Assembly (NCBI GenBank): GCA_029245395.1
Contig: JAQWPL010000006.1
Location: 1-64,000 of the forward strand
Length of the DNA: 64,000 nucleotides
From: Gammaproteobacteria bacterium
Lineage (GTDB): Bacteria; Pseudomonadota; Gammaproteobacteria; Pseudomonadales; Pseudohongiellaceae
Reading direction: 5' to 3'
Positions 9,517 through 17,882 of this stretch are shown here, piece after piece (within the stretch, counting starts at the first letter, position 1; the number at the start of each line of letters is the position of its first letter). The notes beneath the pieces were generated by a model. It was not told the origin of the DNA and made no database searches. It saw only the letters and a list, made by a program, of their open reading frames with translations. The position numbers were made by a program, and so were the translations under genes.

Positions 9517-12039
9517 ATGAGAATTCAAAATCGTTCGTTCCTAATTTCTTTAATTGTTTCAGTCTGTTTCACCATTGGTGGCTCAGCAGTCGCAATAGCA
9601 CAGGAGGCAGTCAGCGCAGGACAGTGGTCTGATCTATCCACCTGGTCTGATGGGCAGGTACCACAGGAAGGTGACTTGGTCACCATTGGCGAGGGCATGG
9701 ATGTCGTCCTCGACGTCAGTCCACCGGCACTGCACGGTATCAATCTCAACGGCACTCTCAGCTTTTCCGATGATGACGATATCGAACTCATCACCGAGTG
9801 GATTCTGCTACGCGGTGAGCTGCATATTGGCAGTGAGGGCGATCCTCATACACGTAATGCGACGATAACCCTTACCAATAATGTTCCTGGTGAAAACATC
9901 AACGGCATGGGTGACCGCGGGATCATGAATGTACTCGGAGTACTGAGCCTGCACGGTAACCGGGAAAACGCCTGGACCAAGTTGGCTGAAACGGCCGAGG
10001 CCGGCAGCACACGAATCGATGTTTTAGATGCCAGTGGCTGGCGAGTGGGTGACGAAATAGTCCTGGCATCGACGGATTATAACCCTCGGCAGGCGGAGAA
10101 GCGCCATATCTCACGTATTAGGCGCGACCGAATTACACTGGATGAGCCGCTCGAGTACATGCATTTCGGTGAAATCACTTTTGGTGTGGATGAGCGCGGC
10201 GAAGTCGGTTTGCTGACGCGCAATATCAAGGTTCAGGCTTCCGCCGATGCCGAAGACACATACTTCGGTGGCCATATCATGGCGATGGACGGGAGCACAA
10301 TGACGGTTTCCGGCATCGAGTTGACCCGCATGGGTCAGCACCTTGAGCTCGCCCGGTATCCGATCCACTGGCATATCAACGGCGACGTGACGGGGCAATA
10401 TATCCAGAACTCCGCGATTCACAACACCTACAACCGCTGCGTGACCATTCATGGCACGGATAATCTGCGGGTCGAAAACAATGTCACGTACAACACCGTG
10501 GGACACTGCTTCTTCATGGAAGATGCTATTGAGACAGGTAACCAGGTCATTAATAACTTAGGGATTCAGACCAAGTGTCATCCGACCCTGGCATGTGTTC
10601 CGACAAACCTCGGGGTACCAGGCGAACGGGGTGCTTTCGGAGGTCAGAGTTCCGAAGATGTCCTGCTTCCTTCGGACAATACCGCGGCGACGTTCTGGAT
10701 CACTAACCCGTCCAATGATTACATTGGCAACGTGGCCGCGGGTTCCGACTCGACAGGCTTCTGGATGTCATTACCTGAGCACCCGGTAGGTGCACACGAA
10801 GGCACGGAGATCAGCGCAATTACCTGGCCACGTCGAATGCCACAAGGAGAGTTCAGGGGCAATGTCTCCCACTCAAACTTCGATGGTCTGATGCTTGACA
10901 GAAATATTGTGCCCGATAACACGTTCGGTGTTACCGGCAGCTCGCATATTGCTCGTGAAAATCCCGCTGACCCGAACAGCCCATCTATCGAATCGGTCAT
11001 CGAGGATTTCACCAGCTACAAGAACCGTAACGGCGGCATCTGGACCCGCGGTGAGATGAAGGTGTTCCGGAACGTGAAGCTGGCTGACAATGCCATCGGA
11101 TTTACCAGTGCGTCCGGCTCGGCCGGTCGTGACCCCTTTACGTCAAAAGTCGTTGACTCACTGTTCGTGGGCGAAACCGACAACATCGGCAATCCCCGAA
11201 CTGAAGCCGAAATCGCTTACGGCCGCAGCATGCCGAAAAAAGTTGCGGATTACCCGATTCGTGGCTACGAGTACTACGATTACCGTCATGATCTCGTGGA
11301 TTCCACCTTCGTGAATTACGCGGACAACGGCACGCGCGAAGCGGGAGCACTCTCTTACTTGATGTATACCAGCTTCGGGATGCACACTGAGAACACCGTC
11401 TCTGGTGCGACATTCATTAACGCCAAGCCGGTGCATTTCCCGCCGGTAGTGAATAGATGGGCCTCCGATTTTGGTCGGCGTAATGCCTGGCGCGGCGCCA
11501 CGATCCACGACCTGGACGGCTCGGTTGGTGGCATCCCCGATGCCTACATTGTTCTGGACAACGGCATCGCCTCCGACGAAGAGGCATGCGTGCTCAAACC
11601 CTCCTGGGGCGCTGCCGTCTGTCAGGGGGACATGGGCCGCTTCAGTGTCGGCGTTAATGTCGGCTTCGGCAATGGCCCTATTACCGATCCGGTTATGCTC
11701 AGCCGTAACGGCAGGCGTTTTGAATACACCGGGGTAGCCACGATTCGCAGCGGTGCCGAGGTAAGAGTGGAAACAGCCAGGCAGTCCTTGTCGCTTTCCC
11801 TGAGAGAGATGGACGAAGACGGCTGGGTGATCTTTGAACTTCCCGGATTCACCACCACTGTCGGTGGCGCGCAACAAAGCAGCCTGGATGCACTGCGTGA
11901 TGCCAGTAGCACCTCTTATTACAAGGATGACGACTCACTGTGGGTCAAACTTGTGGTCGACGATACCACCTTTGATGGCCCTGTTCTCGAACAGGTTGGC
12001 CGTTTGGTTGCTCAAGCCAACATCGAAGTCAGCAGGTAA
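9517..12039 (+). CDS. Secreted G8 domain / parallel beta-helix protein (CEMIP-like), paralogue 3
   Basis: This 840-residue exported protein has the same architecture as its upstream neighbour: signal peptide (to about residue 29), G8 domain (GQWSDLSTW, VVLDVSPPALHG), beta-helix core with HNTYNRCVTIHG and VGHCFFMEDAIETGN, and a conserved C-terminal block ending in NIEVSR. The Gly-rich linker of the other two copies is replaced by VLEQVGRLVAQA. Several stretches are nearly base-for-base identical to paralogue 2 (for example 9995-10058 against 7320-7384). AGGGGGG upstream of the ATG is a strong ribosome site. Function is inferred as for the others. Confidence 0.86.
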   Translation: MRIQNRSFLISLIVSVCFTIGGSAVAIAQEAVSAGQWSDLSTWSDGQVPQEGDLVTIGEGMDVVLDVSPPALHGINLNGTLSFSDDDDIELITEWILLRGELHIGSEGDPHTRNATITLTNNVPGENINGMGDRGIMNVLGVLSLHGNRENAWTKLAETAEAGSTRIDVLDASGWRVGDEIVLASTDYNPRQAEKRHISRIRRDRITLDEPLEYMHFGEITFGVDERGEVGLLTRNIKVQASADAEDTYFGGHIMAMDGSTMTVSGIELTRMGQHLELARYPIHWHINGDVTGQYIQNSAIHNTYNRCVTIHGTDNLRVENNVTYNTVGHCFFMEDAIETGNQVINNLGIQTKCHPTLACVPTNLGVPGERGAFGGQSSEDVLLPSDNTAATFWITNPSNDYIGNVAAGSDSTGFWMSLPEHPVGAHEGTEISAITWPRRMPQGEFRGNVSHSNFDGLMLDRNIVPDNTFGVTGSSHIARENPADPNSPSIESVIEDFTSYKNRNGGIWTRGEMKVFRNVKLADNAIGFTSASGSAGRDPFTSKVVDSLFVGETDNIGNPRTEAEIAYGRSMPKKVADYPIRGYEYYDYRHDLVDSTFVNYADNGTREAGALSYLMYTSFGMHTENTVSGATFINAKPVHFPPVVNRWASDFGRRNAWRGATIHDLDGSVGGIPDAYIVLDNGIASDEEACVLKPSWGAAVCQGDMGRFSVGVNVGFGNGPITDPVMLSRNGRRFEYTGVATIRSGAEVRVETARQSLSLSLREMDEDGWVIFELPGFTTTVGGAQQSSLDALRDASSTSYYKDDDSLWVKLVVDDTTFDGPVLEQVGRLVAQANIEVSR

Positions 12040-12040
12040 G

Positions 12041-12055
12041 TTCTGACCCCTTATT
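12041..12055. repeat. Half-arm of the GGGGTCAGA repeat
   Basis: TTCTGACCCCTTATT begins two bases after the stop codon of the third G8 gene. Only the one arm is recognisable. Confidence 0.5.
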
Positions 12056-12086
12056 CTTGTCAGTATCTTCCCGTGGAGTAAGAACC

Positions 12087-12923
12087 ATGATTAATCGATA
12101 CAAGTCGGATCGGCCCCGATCTTTTGAACGTACGGTACACATTTCTGCAGCGCCGAAGCTATTTGCTGCGACGTTGCTTGCGATGGTTCTTGCAAGCGCC
12201 TGCACCCCCGAGGCAATTGAGCCTGAACTTCAGGAAATCCGGTTGCTCAGCACAGGGCCGTTAGAAGACGGGTTGCTGCCGATCATCTCACGGTACACAG
12301 TCGAAACCGGGAACACGGTAACAATTGAGACCGGAACCACCCCCGTGGTTCGGGAACGCCTGGAGTCCGGGGATAGCTTCGATGTGGTCATCGCTACTCA
12401 GGCCGTAATCGACGCCGCCGCTACTCGCGGCCAGGTAGACGCGTCGAACACTCCGGTGGTGGGGCGCGTTGGTATCGGGGTCGCAATCCGCGAGGAGGTG
12501 GAGGCATCGGTTCCTGGCAGTGCCGGGGAACTTGTGGCCTTGCTGCTGACTGCAGACACGGTGTCCTACAACATTGGCTCGTCCGGTGTGTACGTGCAGT
12601 CGATGATCGAATCCCTTGGGATAAGCCAGGACATTGCTAACCGGACGATTCGGTTCGACAATGGCACGCAGGTGATCGCCCATGTCCAGGATGGTGAAGG
12701 CCGCGACATGGGGTTGGCGCCTCTCACCGAGATCCAGGCCAACGCCGCGTCGGGTATCCGGATGCTCCCACTTCCTGACGATGTCCAGAACTACACGGCG
12801 TACCGCGCGGTCGTCGGAACGGACGCCGTGGAAGCGGCTGCTGCATTCGTGGAGTTTCTGCTCACGCCCGAAGCGCACGAATCGTTCAAGGCAACCGGAG
12901 TTGTTACGCCGGAACCACCGTAG
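12087..12923 (+). CDS. Periplasmic solute-binding protein, ModA-like (SBP_bac_11)
   Basis: This 278-residue exported protein is related to molybdate/tungstate-type binding proteins. Its order follows the ModA fold: a first strand (IRLLSTGPLEDGLLPIISRY), a Ser/Asp pocket region (SGDSFDVVIATQAVID), a middle segment (VGRVGIGVAIRE), and the SSGVYVQSMIESLGI and FVEFLLTPEAHESFK motifs near the end. A hydrophobic N terminus ends in LASACTPEA, so it may be a lipoprotein, although the lipobox is imperfect. ATG at 12087, with GGAG 8 bases upstream, is preferred over an earlier TTG at 12057. No permease or ATPase gene is adjacent, so it may not serve transport. DUF6152-type genes follow. Confidence 0.8.
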   Translation: MINRYKSDRPRSFERTVHISAAPKLFAATLLAMVLASACTPEAIEPELQEIRLLSTGPLEDGLLPIISRYTVETGNTVTIETGTTPVVRERLESGDSFDVVIATQAVIDAAATRGQVDASNTPVVGRVGIGVAIREEVEASVPGSAGELVALLLTADTVSYNIGSSGVYVQSMIESLGISQDIANRTIRFDNGTQVIAHVQDGEGRDMGLAPLTEIQANAASGIRMLPLPDDVQNYTAYRAVVGTDAVEAAAAFVEFLLTPEAHESFKATGVVTPEPP

Positions 12924-12953
12924 CCAATTCAGGCAACCGAAGCATTCGAGATT

Positions 12954-12998
12954 AAAGGGGACAGTGACTTTTATTATTAAAAAGTCACTGTCCCCTTT
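12954..12998. repeat. Dispersed palindrome (GGGGACAG type), perfect
   Basis: A perfect 19-bp inverted repeat, AAAGGGGACAGTGACTTTT at 12954-12972 with its complement at 12980-12998, has a 7-base AT loop and trailing T residues. It can also act as a terminator for the gene ending at 12923. The outer AAAGGGG(A/T)CAG foot is shared with other repeats, while the inner GTGACTTTT core is specific to this copy. Confidence 0.92.
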
Positions 12999-13162
12999 TT
13001 CACAGAAAGGTGAGTAAAGTGGGTGTCCCTATTTGTCCCCTAAATATGACGACAGACTTTTGTCGAAACCATGAGGAACTGGAAGCGTATTGATGGGTGG
13101 ACTAGCCGGTACTACCTGTTTATAGTTTCTATTCTTATTGACTTCAGGTTGAGGTTTGGCAA

Positions 13163-13585
13163 ATGCGCGACAACAAGAAAACGTTGGTATTGGCGTCCCT
13201 AGCGCTAGGTTTCGCCCTGCTGCCGTTCACGATAGAGGCGCATCACGGAACCAACCAGTCTTACGACAGATCCGCTCCGGTAACAGTCAAGGGGGTCGTC
13301 ACGGAGTTCAGGTACAAGAACCCCCATCCTCAACTGTTTATCGACGTGACGGACAATGAGGGCAAGACGACGCCCTGGGCAATCGAGATCGCTCCTACTC
13401 CGTACACCCTGGCCCTGAGAGGCTGGAGCAAGAGCCGCTCAGATGAGGCGCTGAAGCCAGGGACGGTGGTGAGCATCACGCTCGCGCCCTCGCGCGCTGG
13501 CACCTCGGTTGGGCTTCTTCGTGAGATCGTCGACGCGGATGGCGTACAAATCCTCGGCAATCTTGGCAGTCCGCTTCGGGAGTGA
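13163..13585 (+). CDS. Exported DUF6152 protein (AHH...NPH type)
   Basis: This 140-residue secreted protein has a signal peptide predicted to end in IEA, before His-His, so the mature protein would begin HHGTNQS. The family marks are visible: VKGVVTEFRYKNPHPQLFI, then an ExxPxxLxxxGW stretch (EIAPTPYTLALRGW) and LKPGTVVSITLAPSRAG. It is a small beta-rich domain of unknown function. The neighbour at 13636 starts 50 bp downstream and belongs to the partner family that accompanies or is fused to DUF6152 elsewhere in this window (14559, 45189, 53016, 54629). GAGG upstream supports the ATG. Confidence 0.85.
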   Translation: MRDNKKTLVLASLALGFALLPFTIEAHHGTNQSYDRSAPVTVKGVVTEFRYKNPHPQLFIDVTDNEGKTTPWAIEIAPTPYTLALRGWSKSRSDEALKPGTVVSITLAPSRAGTSVGLLREIVDADGVQILGNLGSPLRE

Positions 13586-13635
13586 ACAGAATGAGGAACA
13601 ATCGCATCCACCGCGTAAGTCAGAAGGAGTGTTCA

Positions 13636-14499
13636 ATGCGGCATCGTTTTCTATCCCATTCAGTAGTTGTTGTGGTGTCAGCGCTGGTGTGTGGGTCGAC
13701 GCTGCTCGCGCAGGATAGCCAGCAAACAGAGGCACCGAAAGTCTCGAACTGGGGCTATCAGGCGGAGGGGCCTCGGCCCGAACTGCCCCCACTTGATCCG
13801 AATGAGCCGTTTGATGCACACGATTTTTCCGGCGTGTGGGTGACCGATCACCGAGGAACCAACGGCTTTCGTAGCATGACCGATGAGGACGGCACGCCTC
13901 CTAGAATGGCGTGGGCGCAAGAGGTGTACCTTAGCAGGAAGACCGCCCGTCCACACAAGGGCAAGGAGGCTGTCGAGCCCGCGTTCGGCAATGATCCCAT
14001 CATGGCGTGCAACCCGAAGGGGCTCCTGCGCCTGTTCATGTATACAGACCCGGCTGAATTCATCCACACCTCGACAGGCGATCGGATTTTGATGACTTTC
14101 CAGAGCCAGGGCAGTACACGCAACATCTGGATGGACGGGCGGGCACTTCCGACGGCTCCCGAACCCCGGTGGAACGGGTACTCGGTGGGCCGTTGGGAAG
14201 ACGACACGCTGGTAGTCGACACGATCGGTTTCGATGACAGAGCGTGGCTCGATCAGTACGGCAACGTCTATAGTAAGGACATGCGTCTAGAGGAGCGCTG
14301 GCGGCGGGTGGGCCGGGACACCATCGAAGCCGTGTACCGTATCGACGACCCCACGTCCTACACACGCCCCTGGGTAAGTACGACGAAGATCTACAGACGG
14401 CAGGCACACGAGCTCCGAGAGATTTTTTGCGCGCCCATGGATGAGCTGTACTTCAACGCGGTCATCCGGGATCCGGCCGGCGGCGTCATCGCGCCATAG
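13636..14499 (+). CDS. Secreted DUF6152-partner family protein (Cys-bracketed, GRWE motif)
   Basis: This 287-residue exported protein has no named function. The chosen ATG has AAGGAG upstream and opens a signal peptide (RHRFLSHSVVVVVSALVCG); an earlier GTG at 13582 overlaps the previous stop and would bury it. Conserved marks shared with the other members are MACNPKGLLR (first Cys), NIWMDGRALP, GYSVGRWEDDTLVVDTIGF, MRLEERWRR, a DP..YTRPW stretch, and a final Cys in EIFCAP. The layout suggests a beta-sheet domain closed by a disulphide. It follows a DUF6152 gene on the same strand, probably as one transcript. Confidence 0.72.
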   Translation: MRHRFLSHSVVVVVSALVCGSTLLAQDSQQTEAPKVSNWGYQAEGPRPELPPLDPNEPFDAHDFSGVWVTDHRGTNGFRSMTDEDGTPPRMAWAQEVYLSRKTARPHKGKEAVEPAFGNDPIMACNPKGLLRLFMYTDPAEFIHTSTGDRILMTFQSQGSTRNIWMDGRALPTAPEPRWNGYSVGRWEDDTLVVDTIGFDDRAWLDQYGNVYSKDMRLEERWRRVGRDTIEAVYRIDDPTSYTRPWVSTTKIYRRQAHELREIFCAPMDELYFNAVIRDPAGGVIAP

Positions 14500-14514
14500 T
14501 CGGCGTCTGAAAAT

Positions 14515-14537
14515 AAAAGGGGTCAGAGTAACTTGAT
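14515..14537. repeat. Half-arm of the GGGGTCAGAG repeat
   Basis: AAAAGGGGTCAGAGTAACTT with trailing GAT, 15 bp after the stop at 14499. The block GGGGTCAGAGTAACTTGAT is identical at 36415-36433. No facing arm was found nearby. Confidence 0.75.
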
Positions 14538-14558
14538 TATGTCTTTTCCTTTGATACT

Positions 14559-15314
14559 TTAATTTTCCGGTACAGAGCCTGGCATAAGATCATCCGGGCG
14601 TTCAACGCAACCATACAGAGCGATTTCCCAATCGGGCATCAGCTTGAAAGTAAATTCCCAGACGTAGGACTCTCTGTAATAAACCGGGTCCGTCATGATG
14701 AGATCAAGGTGCAGAAAGTTTTCACCGTTCACGATTTCCACGTCATAACGTTCTTCCAAAGTCTGTTGTTCGCTTTTCGGTGTGCCCAGTAGATCCTGAA
14801 TACGTGTGTCCATGTGGGATGTTTCAATCACCAGGGTATTGTCTTCCCAGTGGCCACGGGCAAACCCGTCTGGTGTGCGAGCCGTTCCCGCTGGCACGGT
14901 ATCGCGATCCATGAAAATCATGCGGGTTATGTCCATACTCTCGTAACGATTGATTAATAAATCAAAGCGCATGGAGGAATAGGCATTATTCCAGGAAAAA
15001 TCCATAGGGCTGCCCGCCGTTAGTGCCCGAGGCATACCGGGCGAGCCACAACCCAGTACAGGGTCATCAGCAGTGAAGACAAAATCTTCACGCGCCTTTA
15101 GCGCAGCTTCAGTAAGCACACTGACAGGGGGGATGCCAGTAAAGCTGCCGGAAGGGATTACTTCACCTGCGTTGTTAACATAGGCCCAGGCACCTGGCGA
15201 TGCCAATATTTCGGCCACTTCTTCCTGGGTTTGTGCCAGCGCTATGGAAAACCCCGTAAGGCAAGATAGAAATATAGCTAGAAGGCGGGCGGTAAATAGT
15301 GGAAATGTTTTCAT
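14559..15314 (-). CDS. Secreted DUF6152-partner family protein
   Basis: This 251-residue exported protein has a signal peptide to about residue 27 (SIALAQ). It shows the partner-family pattern: VLGCGSPGMPR (first Cys), RMIFMDRDTVP, GFARGHWEDNTLVIETSHM, QTLEERYDVE, IMTDPVYY and a late Cys in ALYGCVER. It lies 50 bp downstream of a DUF6152 gene on the same strand, the same order as at 13163/13636 and 45970/45189. The function is unknown. It converges on the copy at 13636. Confidence 0.72.
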   Translation of the reverse strand: MKTFPLFTARLLAIFLSCLTGFSIALAQTQEEVAEILASPGAWAYVNNAGEVIPSGSFTGIPPVSVLTEAALKAREDFVFTADDPVLGCGSPGMPRALTAGSPMDFSWNNAYSSMRFDLLINRYESMDITRMIFMDRDTVPAGTARTPDGFARGHWEDNTLVIETSHMDTRIQDLLGTPKSEQQTLEERYDVEIVNGENFLHLDLIMTDPVYYRESYVWEFTFKLMPDWEIALYGCVERPDDLMPGSVPEN

Positions 15315-15364
15315 AAGCAGGGTTTTAATGTAACAGGGTGGATTGATTCTTCAGCAGTGCCAGG

Positions 15365-15742
15365 TCATTCAACCAGTTCGCCAATTAATACTTCGCCATC
15401 CTCGGTAACAAGGTGCGCGATATACATGCCATTGCCTTTACGCATTGGTCTGCCACTGGAGGTGACAACATCACCGGCGAGCAAAATATCAGGTGTCCAG
15501 CCGCTGCCTCGAATTAACTTGATGGCAGGCCCCATCGTCAGCGTGTATTGCACTGCCTCACCTGCTTCTTCCACGTCTATCAGAATGTAAGCGTGCGGAT
15601 TGATCAGGGCAACTTCCTTGACCGTGCCAGTCACCGTTATGGAACGGCTGGAATCAAACTCGCCGCCGATACTGTGATGCGCCAGTGAGGTGTCGGCCGT
15701 CAGCAACAATCCGATTAAAAGTGTAATCCTGCGGATCAACAT
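15365..15742 (-). CDS. Exported DUF6152 protein
   Basis: This 125-residue protein has a signal peptide ending in SLA before HHSIGGEF, so a mature His-His N terminus is predicted. Core motifs are VTGTVKEVALINPHAYILIDV, then MGPAIKLIRGSGWTPDILLAGD. It is beta-rich and of unknown function. It is the first gene of a two-gene unit with the partner at 14559. Start ATG at 15742. Confidence 0.83.
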   Translation of the reverse strand: MLIRRITLLIGLLLTADTSLAHHSIGGEFDSSRSITVTGTVKEVALINPHAYILIDVEEAGEAVQYTLTMGPAIKLIRGSGWTPDILLAGDVVTSSGRPMRKGNGMYIAHLVTEDGEVLIGELVE

Positions 15743-15814
15743 TGTTATTTCTCCCAGATCGTGAATCTACAGATACTATTTGCAACAGGATTAGAATAGC
15801 TTGATTTTTTCATC

Positions 15815-15908
15815 GAATCAAAGGGGTCGTTTAGAACAGAATAATTAGGGTCAAATAATTAGGGTCAGCGTACAATCAAAGGCAATCAAAGGGTTCAGAG
15901 TAATTTGA
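15815..15908. repeat. Degenerate cluster of GGGGTCAG-type half-arms
   Basis: Several decayed pieces lie in tandem: ATCAAAGGGGTC at 15817, two TAATTAGGGTCA units (15844-15866), CAATCAAAGG at 15875, and CAATCAAAGGGTTCAGAG at 15883-15900, followed by TAATTTGAT. Together they fill much of the 250 bp between the DUF6152 gene and the lactamase relative. They look like repeated insertion followed by mutation. Confidence 0.65.
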
Positions 15909-15994
15909 TCCTGGTAATAATTGAGGGCAGAACACGAACCAGCCCAAGGGTCTGGCGGTAGCTGGTAACTAACTTAAATTTTCATGGAGGCCTT

Positions 15995-16831
15995 ATGCGC
16001 CGCATCACAAATTTATTACTCTTGAGTTTAACGCTAATCTCGATGCCTGCGGTGTATGGCGCGGAGTCATCGGAACCCTTCCGCATCATCGATAACATTT
16101 ACTGGGTGGGCGGCACGTACGGCTCCTATCTCATCACCACACCGGATGGCCATATTCTCCACGACACGGGCACCAATGCGATGCATGACGTCATCGTATC
16201 GAACGTGGAGACGCTGGGGTTCGATGTGCAAGACATCAAGATCATGATTTCGAGCCATGCCCATTTTGATCATGTGCAGGGGCACAGGCTCATGCAGCAA
16301 TTGACCGGCGCACAGGTCATTGCACTTGGCGGCGACGCCGCCGCGCTTGAAGCAGGCCAGGATAATTCGGCGGGAGGTTTCCGGGGCCTGGAACCGGTCG
16401 AGGTGGATCGTGTCATCGAGGATGGCGACACGGTTACTTTGGGTGGCGTAACATTGACTGCTCTCTGGACGCCCGGCCACACGCAAGGGGCTACGGTGTG
16501 GATGACCACTGTTGAAGAGGAGGGCAATTCCTAATCTGTTGCCTTTCGTGGCGGCGAAATTCCCAATGATGGCCTGGTACTTTTTGGCAATCCCCGGCAT
16601 CCCTCCGTAGTTGAAGATACCCGCATGACCCTGCAACGTTTAAAGGCGCTCACACCTCCCGACCTGCTGCTGCACAATCACCCACAGAACCTTGGTCGTC
16701 CACTTGATTCTGCATTACCGGTTAACCCGGCGTGCTTTACCTGTCTCGACGCAGAGGGCTTTACAAACATGGTGGAAAACGCCGAGGCCAGATTCGCTGA
16801 TAACCTGAGGGAAGCGGAGCAGAATCTGTAG
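15995..16831 (+). pseudogene. Subclass B3-type metallo-beta-lactamase relative, interrupted by ochre codon
   Basis: An exported MBL-fold hydrolase of about 278 residues has a signal peptide (1-23), the zinc motif SSHAHFDH (His88, His90, Asp92, His93), PGHTQG (His162) and a late HNHP motif matching the last zinc His of B3 enzymes. TAA at 16532-16534 (codon 180) interrupts the frame between the last two zinc motifs. The same frame resumes as SVAFRGGEIPNDGLVLFGNP and runs to 16831. Compared with relatives the stop replaces a probable Tyr. A true B3 beta-lactamase and a related esterase or lactonase cannot be separated by eye. TGGAGG upstream supports the start. Confidence 0.82.
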
Positions 16832-16841
16832 TCAGAAAACT

Positions 16842-16860
16842 AATCAAAGGGGTCTGACTC
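16842..16860. repeat. Half-arm of the GGGGTC repeat
   Basis: AATCAAAGGGGTCTGACTC, 11 bp after the end of the lactamase relative and upstream of an AT-rich deaminase gene. It pairs in position with the repeat at 17389-17456 on the other side of that gene. Confidence 0.6.
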
Positions 16861-16925
16861 TTATTATTCTGTTTTTTAGAATGCAACAACCTATAAATTG
16901 GCTGTTATGAGCCAGGAATAATCCA

Positions 16926-17378
16926 GTGACCGAAATCGACTATATGAAAATAGCCTACTCTGAAGCATTGAAAGATGTAGAGATGGGCATTTATCCAGTT
17001 GGGGCTTTAGTTGTTATTAATGATGAAATTATTTGTAAGACCAGAAACGGAACTGTTACTGAATTTGACCCCACATCACATGCAGAGATAACTGCAATTC
17101 GCGAAGCATGTAAAAAGCTAAGAAGAGACACATTGGAAGACGCTGTTCTTTATACCACTTTGTTTCCATGTCCTATGTGCGAGGCAGCTATCATCGAGGC
17201 AAAAATTAAGAATGTGATCTTTGGAGCGGATTCATACAAATGGATTCGAGAAGTAAAGTTTTCAACCGAACACATAAATTATAGCGGGCCTGTTCTAGAT
17301 TCAGAATGTAGAGGCATTTTTGAAAATGAGCTTATAAAGCGTGGGAAAAATCATATTATCGACTATGAAGGCCCATAA
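16926..17378 (+). CDS. Nucleoside/deoxynucleotide deaminase-family zinc protein
   Basis: This 150-residue cytoplasmic protein has the cytidine-deaminase-fold zinc site: HAE at residues 52-54 and PCPMC at 81-85. The length and order fit the guanine deaminase, tRNA adenosine deaminase and dCMP deaminase-like group; the exact substrate cannot be told. GTG is the start, with AGGA about 8 bases upstream. The base composition is clearly more AT-rich than its neighbours, and family repeats lie on both sides (16842-16860 and 17389-17456). Horizontal acquisition of a single-gene segment is therefore likely. Confidence 0.82.
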   Translation: MTEIDYMKIAYSEALKDVEMGIYPVGALVVINDEIICKTRNGTVTEFDPTSHAEITAIREACKKLRRDTLEDAVLYTTLFPCPMCEAAIIEAKIKNVIFGADSYKWIREVKFSTEHINYSGPVLDSECRGIFENELIKRGKNHIIDYEGP

Positions 17379-17388
17379 TCAGTACTGG

Positions 17389-17456
17389 AATAAAGGGGAC
17401 ATGCCCTTCTGCTATCCAACTTAAAGAGGTCAGAGCCATTTGATCAACCCCTTTTG
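17389..17456. repeat. Composite of GGGGACA and GGTCAGAG repeat pieces
   Basis: AATAAAGGGGACATGCCC at 17389-17406 is followed by AAAGAGGTCAGAGCCATT at 17423-17440 and TGATCAACCCCTTTTGG. Two subtypes of the repeat family are abutted here. Confidence 0.6.
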
Positions 17457-17462
17457 GTCCTA

Positions 17463-17882
17463 TTATTGCTGATGGATTTTAAGTGCCTCATCCATGACAA
17501 ATATATCTGTCAGCAGGCACCTTAGATGCACAGATGCGTTTAGATTATCAATAAGCTGTGAACTGATTGATGGGACACTCTGCACCAATTGAACAGCCAG
17601 CAGTGCGGCGTCAGCATCTTCTCCCAGTTTATTTTTAAAAGCTTCCAGTGGCTGGAAGGCGCCAGATTGCACATTCAGTGATTTAATTCTTTCCGCCAGG
17701 GCTGAATTGATGTTCTGAAGACTGCTTTCCATATCTGCCAGAAAATCCCTGATAGACAAGCCATCTCCAGCACTGGTCGCCTCCCTGTCTCTTCCCTGAG
17801 CCGCATAGGCCAGCATGAATTCATAACTGGCTTCAATTTTATCGATAGTTTCTGCCAGTTTATCTGTGCTTGCTTCAGTCAT
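17463..17882 (-). CDS. Hypothetical helical protein coupled to cytochrome b
   Basis: This 139-residue protein matches no family I recognise. It is predicted to be almost entirely helical, with no signal peptide, membrane segment or metal motif (DKLAETIDKIEASYEFMLAY, FLADMESSLQNINSALAERI). Its ATG overlaps the stop of the cytochrome b gene at 17879 (ATGA), so translation is coupled. A role in assembling or working with that membrane protein is likely but unproven. Confidence 0.65.
   Translation of the reverse strand: MTEASTDKLAETIDKIEASYEFMLAYAAQGRDREATSAGDGLSIRDFLADMESSLQNINSALAERIKSLNVQSGAFQPLEAFKNKLGEDADAALLAVQLVQSVPSISSQLIDNLNASVHLRCLLTDIFVMDEALKIHQQ

Noticed and set aside
11158-11877. 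A 239-codon open frame on the minus strand inside the third G8 gene
   Set aside because: Same reasoning: antisense shadow of a well-supported gene.
12288-12878. A 196-codon open frame opposite the solute-binding protein
   Set aside because: The plus strand shows the ModA-like motifs and a signal peptide; the minus frame has none.
16532-16534. Recoding at the stop inside the B3 lactamase relative, by analogy with the selenoprotein
   Set aside because: The codon is TAA, which is not used for Sec, and the expected residue is not Cys.
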